Assembly: GCF_008017755.1 (NCBI RefSeq) | Contig: NZ_VRTS01000001.1 | Coordinates: forward strand, 62,001 to 126,000 | DNA length: 64,000 nt | Direction: 5' to 3' | Source: Alkalisalibacterium limincola | GTDB lineage: Bacteria; Pseudomonadota; Gammaproteobacteria; Xanthomonadales; Xanthomonadaceae | Shown: piece by piece, positions 47,127 through 58,529 of the stretch | Layout of the letters: each line of letters starts with the position of its first letter | Numbering within the stretch: position 1 is the stretch's first letter | Notes under the pieces: generated by a model | What the model was told of the DNA's origin: nothing | Seen by the model: the letters and a program-made list of their open reading frames with translations, nothing else | The model's database searches: none | Made by a program: the position numbers and the translations under genes

Positions 47127-48371
47127 ATGACGCGATTGATCCTGGCCACCGCAATTGCTTTCTCACTCGCCGCCTGCGGCGGGACCGGCAACGAGGAACC
47201 CGCCGCCGGTGAACGCGACGCGGCCTCGGCCACCCCGGAAACCCGGGCCCAAGCACCTGCCGCACAGGCCGAGCCCGCCACGCCTGCCCAGGCCCCTGCC
47301 GGCGAGACGCGCGAGTTCGAAAGCGAACAGGGCACGGTCCGGGTGACGACGCTGACCAACGCGCTGCAGAACCCCTGGGGCCTGGCCTTCCTTCCCGATG
47401 GCCGTGCGCTGGTGACCGAGCGGCCCGGCCGACTGCGCTTCATGGACGCCGACGGCACCCTCTCCGACCCGGTCGAAGGCGTGCCCGAGGTGATGGCCCG
47501 CGGCCAGGGCGGACTCCTCGACGTCGCCCTGTCGCCGGACTTCGACAGCGACGGCCTGGTCTACCTGAGCTACGCCGAGCCCGGTGGGGACGGCGCGGGA
47601 ACCGCCGTGGCGCGTGGACACCTCGTCAACGGCGAGTTGCAGGATGTCGAGGTGATCTTCCAGCAGACGCCGAAGCTCGACTCCGGGCACCACTACGGCT
47701 CGCGCCTGGTGTTCCACGACGGCTACCTGTTCGTGACGATGGGCGACCGCGGCCAGCGTCCCATGGCGCAGGAGCTCGATGGCCACCAGGGCACCGTGGT
47801 GCGCATCCACCCGGATGGCAGCGTGCCCGAGGACAATCCCTTCGTCGGCGACGACGAGGCGCTCGACGAGATCTGGAGCTACGGCCACCGCAACATCCAG
47901 GGCGCGGCCGTGCATCCGGGCACGGGCACGCTGTGGACGCACGAGCATGGCCCGCGCGGCGGCGACGAGATCAACCTGCCCACCCCGGGCACCAATTTCG
48001 GCTGGCCACTGGTCACCCACGGGATCAACTACAGCGGCGATCCGATTCCCGAAGCGGTGGGGACCGAGATGGACGGCGTGCAGCCGGCCCACTACGTCTG
48101 GGAGGTGTCACCCGGCGTGAGCGGCATGGCCTTCTACAACCACGATGCCGCACCGCGCTGGCAGGGCAACCTGTTCGTCGGCGCGCTGGCGCAGACCGAA
48201 CTGATCCGCCTTGAACTCGAAGGCGAGCAGGTGCGGCACGAGGAGCGTCTGCTGGGCGAACTCGGACGTCGCATCCGCGACGTGCGCGTGGGACCCGACG
48301 GCGCGCTTTACCTGCTGACCGACCACGGCGACGGTGAAGTGTTGCGTGTGGAGCTGGTGCGACGCGACTGA
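47127..48371 (+). CDS. PQQ-dependent aldose sugar dehydrogenase-like lipoprotein (YliI/Asd type)
   Basis: ~414 aa. The lipobox SLAAC (Cys17) is followed by an Ala/Pro/Glu-rich linker and a six-bladed propeller beginning NPWGLAFLPDGRALVTERPG. Hallmarks include GQGGLLDVALSPDF, GSRLVFHDGYLFVTMGDRG, SYGHRNIQGAAVHP and HEHGPRGGDEINLP...NFGWP. The family oxidizes sugars with PQQ in the periplasm. I chose the ATG at 47127 because it begins the lipoprotein signal. Confidence 0.9.
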   Translation: MTRLILATAIAFSLAACGGTGNEEPAAGERDAASATPETRAQAPAAQAEPATPAQAPAGETREFESEQGTVRVTTLTNALQNPWGLAFLPDGRALVTERPGRLRFMDADGTLSDPVEGVPEVMARGQGGLLDVALSPDFDSDGLVYLSYAEPGGDGAGTAVARGHLVNGELQDVEVIFQQTPKLDSGHHYGSRLVFHDGYLFVTMGDRGQRPMAQELDGHQGTVVRIHPDGSVPEDNPFVGDDEALDEIWSYGHRNIQGAAVHPGTGTLWTHEHGPRGGDEINLPTPGTNFGWPLVTHGINYSGDPIPEAVGTEMDGVQPAHYVWEVSPGVSGMAFYNHDAAPRWQGNLFVGALAQTELIRLELEGEQVRHEERLLGELGRRIRDVRVGPDGALYLLTDHGDGEVLRVELVRRD

Positions 48372-48377
48372 TCCGGA

Positions 48378-48863
48378 ATGGATCCGGTCCTGGCGTGGAA
48401 CATCCTGGCCGGCCTGCTGGTCGTGGTCGGCCTGCTTGGCGTGGTGCTGCCGGTGCTGCCCGGGGTGCCGATCCTGTTCGCCGGGCTGTGGCTGGCCGCC
48501 TGGGCTTCGGGCTTCGAGCACGTGGGCTTCTGGACCTTGCTGATCCTGGGCAAGCTGGCGGTGCTTTCGATCCTGGTCGACCTGCTGGCGAGCCTGCTGG
48601 GTGCAAAACGCTCCGGCGCCAGTACCGCAGGCATCGTCGGTGCCGGCCTGGGCGCGGTGGCCGGGCTGGCGATGGGCCTGGTGGGCGTGCTGGTGGGGCC
48701 CTTCGTCGGCGCGGTGCTGGGAGAGATGGTGCACGGTCGGCGGCTGGACCACGCCTCGCGCGTGGGCGTGGGCACCTGGATCGGCATCATCGTGGGGACG
48801 GCGGCCAAGGTGGCGATCGCGTTCACGATGCTGGGCCTGTTCGCGCTCAGCTGGTGGCTGTAG
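48378..48863 (+). CDS. DUF456 membrane protein
   Basis: 161 aa, almost wholly hydrophobic with about four to five membrane segments and glycine-rich helices (GIVGAGLGAVAGLAMGLVGV, VGPFVGAVLGEM). N-terminal LAGLLVVVGLLGVVLPVLPG is the DUF456 signature. It follows the sugar dehydrogenase by 6 nt. Function unknown. Confidence 0.85.
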   Translation: MDPVLAWNILAGLLVVVGLLGVVLPVLPGVPILFAGLWLAAWASGFEHVGFWTLLILGKLAVLSILVDLLASLLGAKRSGASTAGIVGAGLGAVAGLAMGLVGVLVGPFVGAVLGEMVHGRRLDHASRVGVGTWIGIIVGTAAKVAIAFTMLGLFALSWWL

Positions 48864-48870
48864 CGCAATG

Positions 48871-48900
48871 AAAAACGCCCCGGCCATGGCGGCCGGGGCG
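48871..48900 (-). terminator. Intrinsic terminator, leftward
   Basis: CGCCCCGGCC/GGCCGGGGCG stem (10 bp) with a 5-nt loop, followed on the minus strand by five T. It serves the DUF2383-like gene and separates it from convergent DUF456. Confidence 0.8.
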
Positions 48901-48982
48901 ATCGACCCGAACGGGGGGCCGCAAGAAAAGCAGTGTCGTGGAAGCGTCCTTGCTTCGTGCCTGGCCTGTTCCGGCCGGCTTC

Positions 48983-49432
48983 TTACTTGCCCTTGCCCAT
49001 CGCGTCCTTGAGGGCCTTCATCTCGTCGTGGTCACGACGCACCTCGGGCATGTACTTCGTGGCAATCGAGCGCACCTCGGCGTCGTCGGTCTTCTCGATG
49101 GCGTCGCGGAATTCGTCGAGGATGCGGTCCTCGAACTCTTCGAGCTGGGCCACGTACTCGGCCTGCGTGTCGCTGACCAGGGAAGCCTTGAACTCCGCAT
49201 AGGACTTGCGGATCGATCCGGCGAAGCTGCCGTCGGAGGGCTCCTTGCCGCTGTAGACGACCTTGTTCTTGAGGTCGTTGGCGATCGCGGACTTGGTGCG
49301 GGCCATGCGCTCGAACAGTGCCTTGAGATCGGCGCGATCGACCTTCGTCACCGCATCGGCGTAGAAGTTGCGGCCGTCCTCCAGGACATCGATGAGGTCG
49401 TTGAGTGTGCTGGTATCGGTATCAGTGGACAT
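48983..49432 (-). CDS. PA2169/DUF2383-type four-helix-bundle protein
   Basis: 149 aa, acidic and helical: LNDLIDVLEDGRNFYADAVT, FERMARTKSAIANDLKNKVV, GSIRKSYAEFKASLVSDTQA, DEFRDAIEKTDDAEVRSIAT. This pattern matches the ferritin-like PA2169 family. I chose the ATG at 49432 (MSTDTDTSTLND). Members are often stress- or stationary-phase induced; the function here is unknown. Confidence 0.82.
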   Translation of the reverse strand: MSTDTDTSTLNDLIDVLEDGRNFYADAVTKVDRADLKALFERMARTKSAIANDLKNKVVYSGKEPSDGSFAGSIRKSYAEFKASLVSDTQAEYVAQLEEFEDRILDEFRDAIEKTDDAEVRSIATKYMPEVRRDHDEMKALKDAMGKGK

Positions 49433-49610
49433 GCATGACTCCATTGCGTTGGGGGAGTTCCCGGCTCTCGGGCCGGCTCCAACCATTACGCAAGTTTGGT
49501 GCCAGACATGGTCCCCGCATGGTTGCGCGCGATGCGGCAGGGACGCTTGTGGACATCGTTGCAGCCTGCAAGGCATCGCGGGCCCAATCATGCAGGCTGC
49601 ATGCGTGCTG

Positions 49611-50090
49611 CTAGAGGAGCTTCTCGATGTCCTTGCGGATCGCGGCCGGCTTGTCGGTGGGGGCGTAGCGCGACACCACCCTCCCCTCGCGGTCGACGAG
49701 GAACTTGGTGAAGTTCCACTTGATCCCCTGCATTCCCAGCAGGCCGGGCTTCTCCTTCTTCAGCCACTGCCACAGCGGATGCGCGCCATCGCCATTGACC
49801 TCGACCTTGGCGAACATCGGGAAGCTCACGTCGTAGGTCAGGCTGCAGAAATTGCGGATCTCCTCCTCGTCGCCGGGCTCCTGGTGGCCGAACTGGTCGC
49901 AGGGAAACCCGAGGACGGACAGACCCTTGGGCCCGAGCTCGCGATGCAGCTGCTCCAGCCCCTCGTACTGCGGGGTGAAGCCGCATTTCGAAGCGGTGTT
50001 CACGATCAGCAGGACCTGGCCCTTGAAGTCGGCCAGCGCGGTGTCTTCCCCGTCGATGTTGCGGGCGTTGAAGTCGTGGGCGGTCGTCAT
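49611..50090 (-). CDS. Glutathione peroxidase
   Basis: A 159-aa thiol peroxidase of the GPx/BtuE type. Catalytic Cys is in NTASKCGFTPQYEGL, then GFPCDQFGHQEPGDEEEI (Gln) and WNFTKFLVDREG (Trp, Asn) complete the active site. Bacterial members usually use thioredoxin rather than glutathione. The ATG at 50090 lies 31 nt after the MBL-fold gene stop, so they may share a transcript. Confidence 0.93.
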   Translation of the reverse strand: MTTAHDFNARNIDGEDTALADFKGQVLLIVNTASKCGFTPQYEGLEQLHRELGPKGLSVLGFPCDQFGHQEPGDEEEIRNFCSLTYDVSFPMFAKVEVNGDGAHPLWQWLKKEKPGLLGMQGIKWNFTKFLVDREGRVVSRYAPTDKPAAIRKDIEKLL

Positions 50091-50121
50091 GATGCGGTCC
50101 TTGCAGGAAGGGATGGGCGGC

Positions 50122-51076
50122 TCAGTGCCGGTCGCGGTCCAACCAGATGCCCAGGCCCTGGGCATTGAGTTCGATGTCCATCGCCAGGACCTCGACGATG
50201 GCCTGGCGGTCCATCGACACGCCATGGGCCAGGGCGCGTGCGACGTAGTAGTCGGCCAGGCGGCCGGCGATGGCTTCGTGGCGGCCATCGCGGGGCTCCT
50301 GTGCATCGCAGCTGCGGGCGATCTGCACCATCGCCTCGACCTGTTCCACCATGTCGTCGGCCAGCCGCTCGACGTCGGTGACGCGCCCGAAGTGGGTCAC
50401 GTACATCGCCGAGGGCCGGTAGGACAGCATGCGCCGGACCGATGCCACCAGCGCGTCGGGCTCGAACTGCACCGGCGATGTGGTCGGCACGATGAAGGCA
50501 CCCTGGTCGGTATCGAACTCGCGGTAGGACAGGCCGAAGGTGTCGCCGGTGAAGAAGGCGTCGCTGCGCGGGTCGTGCACGACGAAGTGGTGGCGCGCAT
50601 GGCCCGGCGCATCCAGGCAGGTCAGCGACCGACCGCCGAGGTCGACCACGTGCCCATCCGGCGCCTCGTCCACCCGCTCGGCCGGCACCGCGAGGATGTC
50701 CCCGTAGCTGCGCTCCATCTCTTCCTCGCCGTACACCGCGGTGGCGCCGGCGATCAGCTTCGACGGGTCGATCATGTGCCGGGCGCCCCGCGGATGCACC
50801 ACGAGCCGCGCGTTGGGCAGTTCGCGCATCAGCGCGCCGGCGCCCCCCGGCATGGTCGAGGTGCACGTGCGTGAGCAGCACGTGGTCGACGGCCTCGACG
50901 CCCAGGCCCTGTGCCTGCAATGCGTCGAGCAGCCGCGGCACGGAATGGTTCGTGCCGACGTCGATGAAGGCCGCGCGGCCCTGCTCGACGACCAGGTAGG
51001 CGGCATCGAAGCGGGGTCGGAAGAATCCGGTGTCGATGGTGGTGATGCCGGTGTCGCTTTCGGTGCTGTGGTCCAT
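50122..51076 (-). CDS. Metallo-beta-lactamase-fold hydrolase (one frame break)
   Basis: ~317 aa when corrected. The N-terminus MDHSTESDTGITTIDTGFF leads to FIDVGTNHSVPRLLDAL and the metal motif LLTHVHLDHAGG. There the frame changes at a run of six C (50843-50848); reading five gives GGAGALMRELPNARLVVHPR. The rest has DAPGHARHHFVVHDP, FFTGDTFGLSYREFD and YVTHFGRV. Length is 3n+1. The substrate is unknown; glyoxalase II-like chemistry is possible given the GPx neighbour. Confidence 0.82.
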
Positions 51077-51217
51077 GCGCCAAGCCTCGCCGGGTGCGGG
51101 CCGCGATGCAAGCGGCGGACACAGCGTTCCATCCGTGGGACCTGTGATACGCCGGGATGCACCCATGTAGTGGAGTCATGGCCGAGCCTGCGGCGCCCCC
51201 CTATTGAAGGATTTCCG

Positions 51218-52335
51218 ATGAGCGAACCGGCCACCCCGAGCCACCCGCTGTTCCAGCCCACCCGCCTGGGCGCGATCGAGATGCGCAACCGCATCGTCAT
51301 GGCGCCGTTGACCCGGAACCGGGCGCGCCGGGCGGCGTGCCGTCGCCACTAGCGCCGGAATACTACGGCCAGCGCGCCACGGCCGGACTGATCATCACCG
51401 AAGCCAGCCAGGTGGACCCGCTGGCCCAGGGCTATCTCGACACTCCGGGCATCCACAGCCCGCAGCAGGTGGCCGGATGGCGCGCGGTGACCGACGAGGT
51501 GCACCGCCGTGGCGGGCGCATCGTGATCCAGCTGTGGCACGTGGGCCGCGTGTCGCACACCAGTCTGCTGCCGGAAGGCGAGGTCCCGGTTGCCCCCAGC
51601 GCCATCCGTGCGAACACCAAGACCTTCACCCGCGAGGGTTTCGTGGACGTGTCCGGACCGAGGGCGCTGCGTCCCGACGAGATCCCCGGCCTGATCGGCC
51701 AGTTCCAGCGCGCCGCACGCAATGCCCGTGAGGCCGGCTTCGACGGCGTCGAGGTGCACGCGGCCAACGGCTACCTGCTCGACCAGTTCCTGCGCGACGG
51801 CAGCAACCAGCGCGACGACGCCTACGGCGGCAGCATCGAGAACCGGACTCGCCTGTTGCTCGAGGTGGTCACCGCGGTGGCCGACGAGCTGGGCGCCGAC
51901 CGCGTCGGTGTCCGCCTGTCACCGGTCGCACCGGCCAACGACTGCCACGACTCCGACCCGCAACCGCTCTTCGAGCGCGCGGTGGAACGGCTTGCCCCGC
52001 TGGGCTTGGCCTATGTCCACGTCATCGAGGGCGCAACCGGCGGTGCGCGCGACAACGTGGCCTTCGACTACACGGCACTTCGGCGCAAGTTCAAGGGACC
52101 GTGGATGGTGAACAACGGATACACCGGTGACATGGGCGCTGCGGCCATCGGCTCGGGGCAGGCCGACGCGGTGGCCTTCGGCATGCCGTTCATCGCGAAC
52201 CCGGACCTGGTGCGCCGCCTCCGCGAAGGCGCGCCGCTCAACCCGGTCGATACCGACACGCTGTACGGCGGCGGGGCCAGGGGCTACACCGACTACCCCG
52301 ACCTCGAGGCGATGGCGGCGCCAGCCGAACCCTAG
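51218..52335 (+). CDS. Old Yellow Enzyme-family NADH:flavin oxidoreductase (one frame break)
   Basis: ~372 aa FMN enzyme reducing electrophilic alkenes. The N-terminus (HPLFQPTRLGAIEMRNRIVM, APLTRNRA) is followed by one missing base at ~51318-51332. The other frame then reads PSPLAPEYYGQRATAGLIIT, QLWHVGRVSHTSLLPEG, FDGVEVHAANGYLLDQFLRD with the HxxN pair, SIENRTRLLLEV and NNGYTGDM. Length is 3n+2. NemA/OPR-like. It converges on cfa with a 4-nt overlap. Confidence 0.88.
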
Positions 52336-53471
52336 CGCGGGGCCACGTAGCCGCCGGGCACCCCATGGGGCGAGAGCACCAGCTGCCACAGCTGGGCCCG
52401 GCGGCTGCGGAACAAGGCCATCGAAGCGGCAAGGTAGAAGCGCCACATGCGCCGGAAGCGCTCGTCGTAGCGTTCGCCCAGACGATGCCACGAGGCCTCG
52501 ATGTTGTCGCGCCAGGCCTGCAGCGTGAGGTCGTAGTCGGTGCCGAAGTTGTGCCAGTCCTCGATGACGAAGCGGTCCTCGGACGCGGTGGCGATCTGAA
52601 CGGCCGAAGGCAGCATCGAGTTCGGGAAGATGTAGCGGTGGATCCACGGATCGGTGTGGTGGGTCGAGCGCTCCGCGCCGATCGTGTGCAGCAGCATCAG
52701 GCCGTCGGGGTCCAGGCTGCGGCGGGCGACCTCGAAGAAGCTGTCGTAGTTGCGGACCCCCACGTGTTCGAACATGCCGATGGAGACGATGCGGTCGACC
52801 TGCACGTCGAGTTCGCGGTAGTCGCACAGGCGGATCTCGACATCGAGCCCGCGGCACAGCGCACGCGCGTACTCGGCCTGCTCGCGCGAGATCGTCACGC
52901 CGACACCTTTCACGCCGTACTCCCGGGCGGCGAACTTGAGCATTTCGCCCCAGCCGCAGCCGATGTCGAGCAGCCGCATGCCACGCGCCAGTCCCAGCTT
53001 GCGGCAGCACAGGTCGAGCTTGGCCTCCTGGGCGCTGTCCAGGTCGGTGGCATGGCGCCAGTAGCCGCAGCTGTAGACCAGCCGCTTGCCCAGCATCGCG
53101 CCGTACAGGTCGTTGCCGAGGTCGTAGTGGCGTTCCGCCACGGCACCTGCCCGGTCGGGGGATTGCAGGTTGAGCAGGCGCGCCGCCACCGCATCGAGGA
53201 TGGCACCGATGCCGAGGACCCGCTTGTCGAGCCGCGCCACGAGGAGCCGGTACAGCACCCCGTCAAGCGAACCGGTGGTCCACCACCCGTCCATCCAGGA
53301 TTCGCCCAGGCCCAGCGAACCCTGGGCCAGGACGCGCCGATAGAAGCGCTGGTCGTGGACCTGGATATCGAAGGGCCGGTCGCCGTTGACGCGCACGCCG
53401 GCGCTCTCCAACAAGCCGTGCACGCGCCGTTCCAGGCGCCCCTGTCGTGGTATCGCAACCAGACCGTGCAT
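52332..53471 (-). CDS. cfa: Cyclopropane-fatty-acyl-phospholipid synthase
   Basis: 379 aa. The N-terminal lipid-binding part (GESWMDGWWTTGSLDGVLYR) precedes a SAM methyltransferase domain with YSCGYWRHATDLDSAQEAKL, LLDIGCGWGEMLKFAAREYG, GVTISREQAEYA and SIGMFEHVGVRNYDSFF. It adds a methylene bridge to unsaturated acyl chains in the inner membrane. I chose the ATG at 53471 because GGGAGG lies 8 nt upstream; a GTG eleven codons earlier is weaker. Confidence 0.95.
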   Translation of the reverse strand: MHGLVAIPRQGRLERRVHGLLESAGVRVNGDRPFDIQVHDQRFYRRVLAQGSLGLGESWMDGWWTTGSLDGVLYRLLVARLDKRVLGIGAILDAVAARLLNLQSPDRAGAVAERHYDLGNDLYGAMLGKRLVYSCGYWRHATDLDSAQEAKLDLCCRKLGLARGMRLLDIGCGWGEMLKFAAREYGVKGVGVTISREQAEYARALCRGLDVEIRLCDYRELDVQVDRIVSIGMFEHVGVRNYDSFFEVARRSLDPDGLMLLHTIGAERSTHHTDPWIHRYIFPNSMLPSAVQIATASEDRFVIEDWHNFGTDYDLTLQAWRDNIEASWHRLGERYDERFRRMWRFYLAASMALFRSRRAQLWQLVLSPHGVPGGYVAPR

Positions 53472-53581
53472 CGGACGAACCTCCCACGCTTGCGCAGGTG
53501 CCACGACCAGCCTAGCGCCTCGACCGCCGCCGTGACAATCGGGGCTGGACGCGGTCGGCGTGTCGGTCGCATCCTTGGCCC

Positions 53582-54304
53582 ATGGACAGACTGGCCATCA
53601 TCAGCGGGGGGTCGCGCGGCCTCGGCGCGGCGCTATGCAGCCACTACCGCGACGCCGGGTGGCAGGTGGTGGCGTTTTCGCGCAGTGGCCGGGGCGGTGG
53701 CGACGTGGCCCTCGACCTGGGCCGTCCCGAACAGGCGGCGCGCGTGCTGGCCGGCACGCTGGCCCTGCTCGCCGAACAATCCTGGGACGAGGTGGTCGCG
53801 ATCAGCAATGCCGCGCAACTCGGGCCGGTGGGCCCGCTGGCCGGCAAGGGCAATGCGGAGATCCTGGCCAGCCTCGACGTCAACGTCGCCGGCGGCATCG
53901 TCTTCATGAATTCCGTCCTGCGCGCGTTCGCCGCGCACGCCTGCGACAAGACCCTGGTGAACATCAGTTCCGGCGCGGCGCAGCGGCCGTTCCACGGCTG
54001 GTCACTCTACTGCGCGGCCAAGGCCGGCCTGGAGCGCTTCGTGGAATGCGTGGCCCTCGAGCAGGCTTCCAGCGACCACCCCTTCCGCGTGGTGAACATC
54101 AGCCCGGGCGTGATCGATACCGGCATGCAGGCGGAGATCCGCGGCAGCGACGACCGGGACTTCCCGGACCGGGAGCGATTCGTCGGCCTGAAGGAGGACG
54201 GCGTGCTGCAGGCCCCGGCGGCGGTGGCCGGCATCATCGCCCGCATCGTCTCCGAGCGGCCGGACAACGGCGGCCGCTATGAAGTCGCCGACTACGCCCG
54301 CTGA
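53582..54304 (+). CDS. Short-chain dehydrogenase/reductase
   Basis: A 240-aa Rossmann oxidoreductase. Cofactor motif SGGSRGLGAALC, SNAA in place of NNAG (ISNAAQLGPVG), catalytic Ser in NISSGAAQ and YxxxK as YCAAK. PGVIDTGMQ follows. It most resembles the sepiapterin-reductase-like SDRs. Divergent from cfa by 110 nt. Substrate unknown. Confidence 0.88.
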   Translation: MDRLAIISGGSRGLGAALCSHYRDAGWQVVAFSRSGRGGGDVALDLGRPEQAARVLAGTLALLAEQSWDEVVAISNAAQLGPVGPLAGKGNAEILASLDVNVAGGIVFMNSVLRAFAAHACDKTLVNISSGAAQRPFHGWSLYCAAKAGLERFVECVALEQASSDHPFRVVNISPGVIDTGMQAEIRGSDDRDFPDRERFVGLKEDGVLQAPAAVAGIIARIVSERPDNGGRYEVADYAR

Positions 54305-54346
54305 ATCCGGCTCGGACACATGAGCCGCGCGCGCCGGCGGCGGGGC

Positions 54347-56233
<1,887 letters not shown>

Positions 56234-56248
56234 GGCCCCATTGTATTC

Positions 56249-57115
56249 CTAGCGGCCGGCCAGTGCCGACATCACGGCCTGGTCGGGCTCGGGAAGCACC
56301 TCGACCCCGGGCCGGGCGAACAGGTAGCCCTGGAACAGGCTGATGCCCATGCCCCTGAGGGCCTCGGCTTCGGCGAGCGTTTCCACGCCCTCGGCAATGA
56401 CCCGGCAGTCCAGCGCCCGGCACGTGCCGATGACGCCCTCGACGATCGCCCGACGGATGCGGTCGCTGTCGATGTCGCGAGTCAGGGCCATGTCCAGCTT
56501 CACCAGGTCGGGCTGGAACTGGGCCAGCAGGTTGAGGCCGGAGAAGCCCGCGCCGAAGTCGTCGATGGCGGTGATGAAGCCGCGGCGCTGGTAGTCGCGG
56601 ATGATCGAGAGGGTGTGGGCCGTATCGCGGATCTGCTCGCCCTCGGTCATCTCGAAGATCAGGCGTTCGGTGTCGAAACCGTAGTGCTCCGCGGCCGCCA
56701 GCGTGATGCGTATGCAGGTGGCCGGGTCGTAGACGGCATTGGGCAGGAAGTTGATCGACAGGCGCGTGTCCAGGCCCAGGCGCACCGCGGTCTGGATCGC
56801 GGCCACGCGGCAGGTCTGGTCGAAGGAATACAGTTGCTGCGGCGTGACCGCGCCGATGACGGCACCCGCCGACTCGCCGTTTGGGCCCCGCACCAGCGCT
56901 TCGTGGGCGAAGATGTCGCCACGCTCGACGTCGACGATGGGCTGGAAGGCCATGCGGATCGGAGCGGAATAATGCTCGCCGCCCTGGCAGCGCCGGCATC
57001 CGGACACCTCGCCGACACTGTCGAGGAATCGCTGCAGGATGTGCCCCGGGCCGTCGTCGGATCGATTTGAAAGGTCTTCCCTGTCCACCACCATCACGCC
57101 CTCGCTTGAATGCAT
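56249..57115 (-). CDS. Stand-alone EAL-domain c-di-GMP phosphodiesterase
   Basis: ~288 aa. A short N-terminus has the pair GCRRCQGGEH, which could bind metal. The EAL domain follows: MAFQPIVDVERGDIFAHEAL, INFLPNAV (Asn), IFEMTEGEQI, IDDFGAGFSGLNLL, VKLDMAL and AEGVETLAEAEAL. All catalytic residues appear present. I chose the ATG at 57115 (MHSSEGV). It lies 15 nt upstream of uup and may be co-transcribed with it. Confidence 0.88.
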   Translation of the reverse strand: MHSSEGVMVVDREDLSNRSDDGPGHILQRFLDSVGEVSGCRRCQGGEHYSAPIRMAFQPIVDVERGDIFAHEALVRGPNGESAGAVIGAVTPQQLYSFDQTCRVAAIQTAVRLGLDTRLSINFLPNAVYDPATCIRITLAAAEHYGFDTERLIFEMTEGEQIRDTAHTLSIIRDYQRRGFITAIDDFGAGFSGLNLLAQFQPDLVKLDMALTRDIDSDRIRRAIVEGVIGTCRALDCRVIAEGVETLAEAEALRGMGISLFQGYLFARPGVEVLPEPDQAVMSALAGR

Positions 57116-57249
57116 CGCGCCGCCATCCGGCCACCTTTGGACTTTGGATGCGGCCCCGAGGATGGTAACCGGGTCGGCTTCGCCTTTCTTGGCAGGGGTT
57201 TCACGCCGGCAGGGGTGTACTGTGCTTCCCGTCGCGGAATCCAACGCCG

Positions 57250-58068
57250 ATGAGCACCCTCCACCTGCCTGCCGTCCTCAAGCGCCTGATGGTGCTGCCT
57301 GCGTGTGCCCTGCTCGCCGCGTGCGTCAACACCGGCGACCGGAACATGCCGATACCCACCCGCACCGCCCTGGCGGGCGCCTCGCCCGGCGACACGCTGG
57401 TCATCGTGCTTCCCGGGCGCTGGGACAACGTGGAGGTGATGGCCGGCGCCGGCGTGGTCGAAGCCGTGCAAGGCGCATGGCCGGAGGCCGACGTGCTGCT
57501 GACCAGCGCGACGATGGCCTACTACACCGATGGCCGGCTGGCCGAGCGCCTGCACGAGCAGGTGGTGGCCCCGGCGCGCGAGAGCGGCTATCGCACCGTG
57601 TGGATGATGGGTGCCTCGATGGGTGGGCTGGGTACGCTGCTCTACGAACAGGCCTATCCGGGACAACTCGACGGGCTGGTGCTGCTTGCGCCCTATCTTG
57701 GCCGCAGTCGCCTGTTGCGCGAGATCGCCGACGCCGGGGGCATCCAGGACTGGTCGCCGGGCCCCGTGCCGGCCGAGCGCAACCGCTCGAACTTCGACCG
57801 CGAATTGTGGCGCCACCTCCAGACCTGGCTGTCCGATCCGGCCAAGGGCGAGCGCACCTGGCTGGCCTACGGTGCCGAAGACCGCCTGCGCGACGCGGTC
57901 CCGGTGTTCTCGCCATTGATACCCGAGGAGCAGGTAATGGAACGTCCCGGCGGCCATGCCTGGACCGTCTGGACCCCCGCGGCCGGCGAGGTGCTGTCCT
58001 CTGCCCGCCAGGGCCAGGCCGCGGGAAGCACCGACGACCGCGATGGCTCGACAAGGAGTACGCCATGA
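57250..58068 (+). CDS. Alpha/beta-hydrolase-fold lipoprotein
   Basis: 272 aa. Lipobox LLAAC (Cys25), then VIVLPGRWDNVEVMAGAG and the nucleophile elbow GASMGGLG. An acid/His region is less clear (YGAEDRL; RPGGHAWTVW with a candidate His). Likely an envelope esterase or lipase; the substrate is unknown. It overlaps the META gene by 4 nt, so translation is coupled. Confidence 0.8.
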   Translation: MSTLHLPAVLKRLMVLPACALLAACVNTGDRNMPIPTRTALAGASPGDTLVIVLPGRWDNVEVMAGAGVVEAVQGAWPEADVLLTSATMAYYTDGRLAERLHEQVVAPARESGYRTVWMMGASMGGLGTLLYEQAYPGQLDGLVLLAPYLGRSRLLREIADAGGIQDWSPGPVPAERNRSNFDRELWRHLQTWLSDPAKGERTWLAYGAEDRLRDAVPVFSPLIPEEQVMERPGGHAWTVWTPAAGEVLSSARQGQAAGSTDDRDGSTRSTP

Positions 58069-58529
58069 CACGCCAACTGTTGCTCGCAGGCCTCGCATCC
58101 CTCAGCCTCCTGGCGCTGCCTGGATGCACCCGGACCACGCAGACCCCCTCCGGGACGGACGAAACAGCCGGTTCCCCGGCACCTGGGACCCTCGGGGCGG
58201 CCCTGCTGGGCAGTCGATGGGTCGTTCTCTCGGCCGATGGACGCGAGCTCGCCGCTGCGCGCGGCGAGGTGGACATCCACTTCCCCGAACCCGGGCGCAT
58301 CGCCGGGCAGGGCCCGTGCAACCGCTACATGGGCAGCTACGACGAGCCCGATGGCGAGTTCCGCGTCGGCCAGGCCGCCAGCACGATGATGGCCTGCGAG
58401 GAGGAAGCGATGAACGACGAACAGGCCTTCCTCGCCCTCCTCGGGGAGGTGGAGCGGGCGTGGATCGATGGCGATCGCCTGCAACTGGTCACCGGCGACG
58501 GGCGGCAGATCTACGCCGAACGGCGCTAG
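58065..58529 (+). CDS. META/HslJ-domain lipoprotein
   Basis: 154 aa. Lipobox LPGC (Cys21) and a META domain: LLGSRWVVLSADGREL, GQGPCNRYMGSYDEPDG, AASTMMACEEEAMNDEQAFL, DRLQLVTGDGR. HslJ relatives are linked to heat or novobiocin resistance in the envelope. AAGGAG at 7-8 nt precedes the ATG inside the upstream gene's 3' end. It converges on the YfcC-like gene with a 4-nt overlap. Confidence 0.87.
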   Translation: MTRQLLLAGLASLSLLALPGCTRTTQTPSGTDETAGSPAPGTLGAALLGSRWVVLSADGRELAAARGEVDIHFPEPGRIAGQGPCNRYMGSYDEPDGEFRVGQAASTMMACEEEAMNDEQAFLALLGEVERAWIDGDRLQLVTGDGRQIYAERR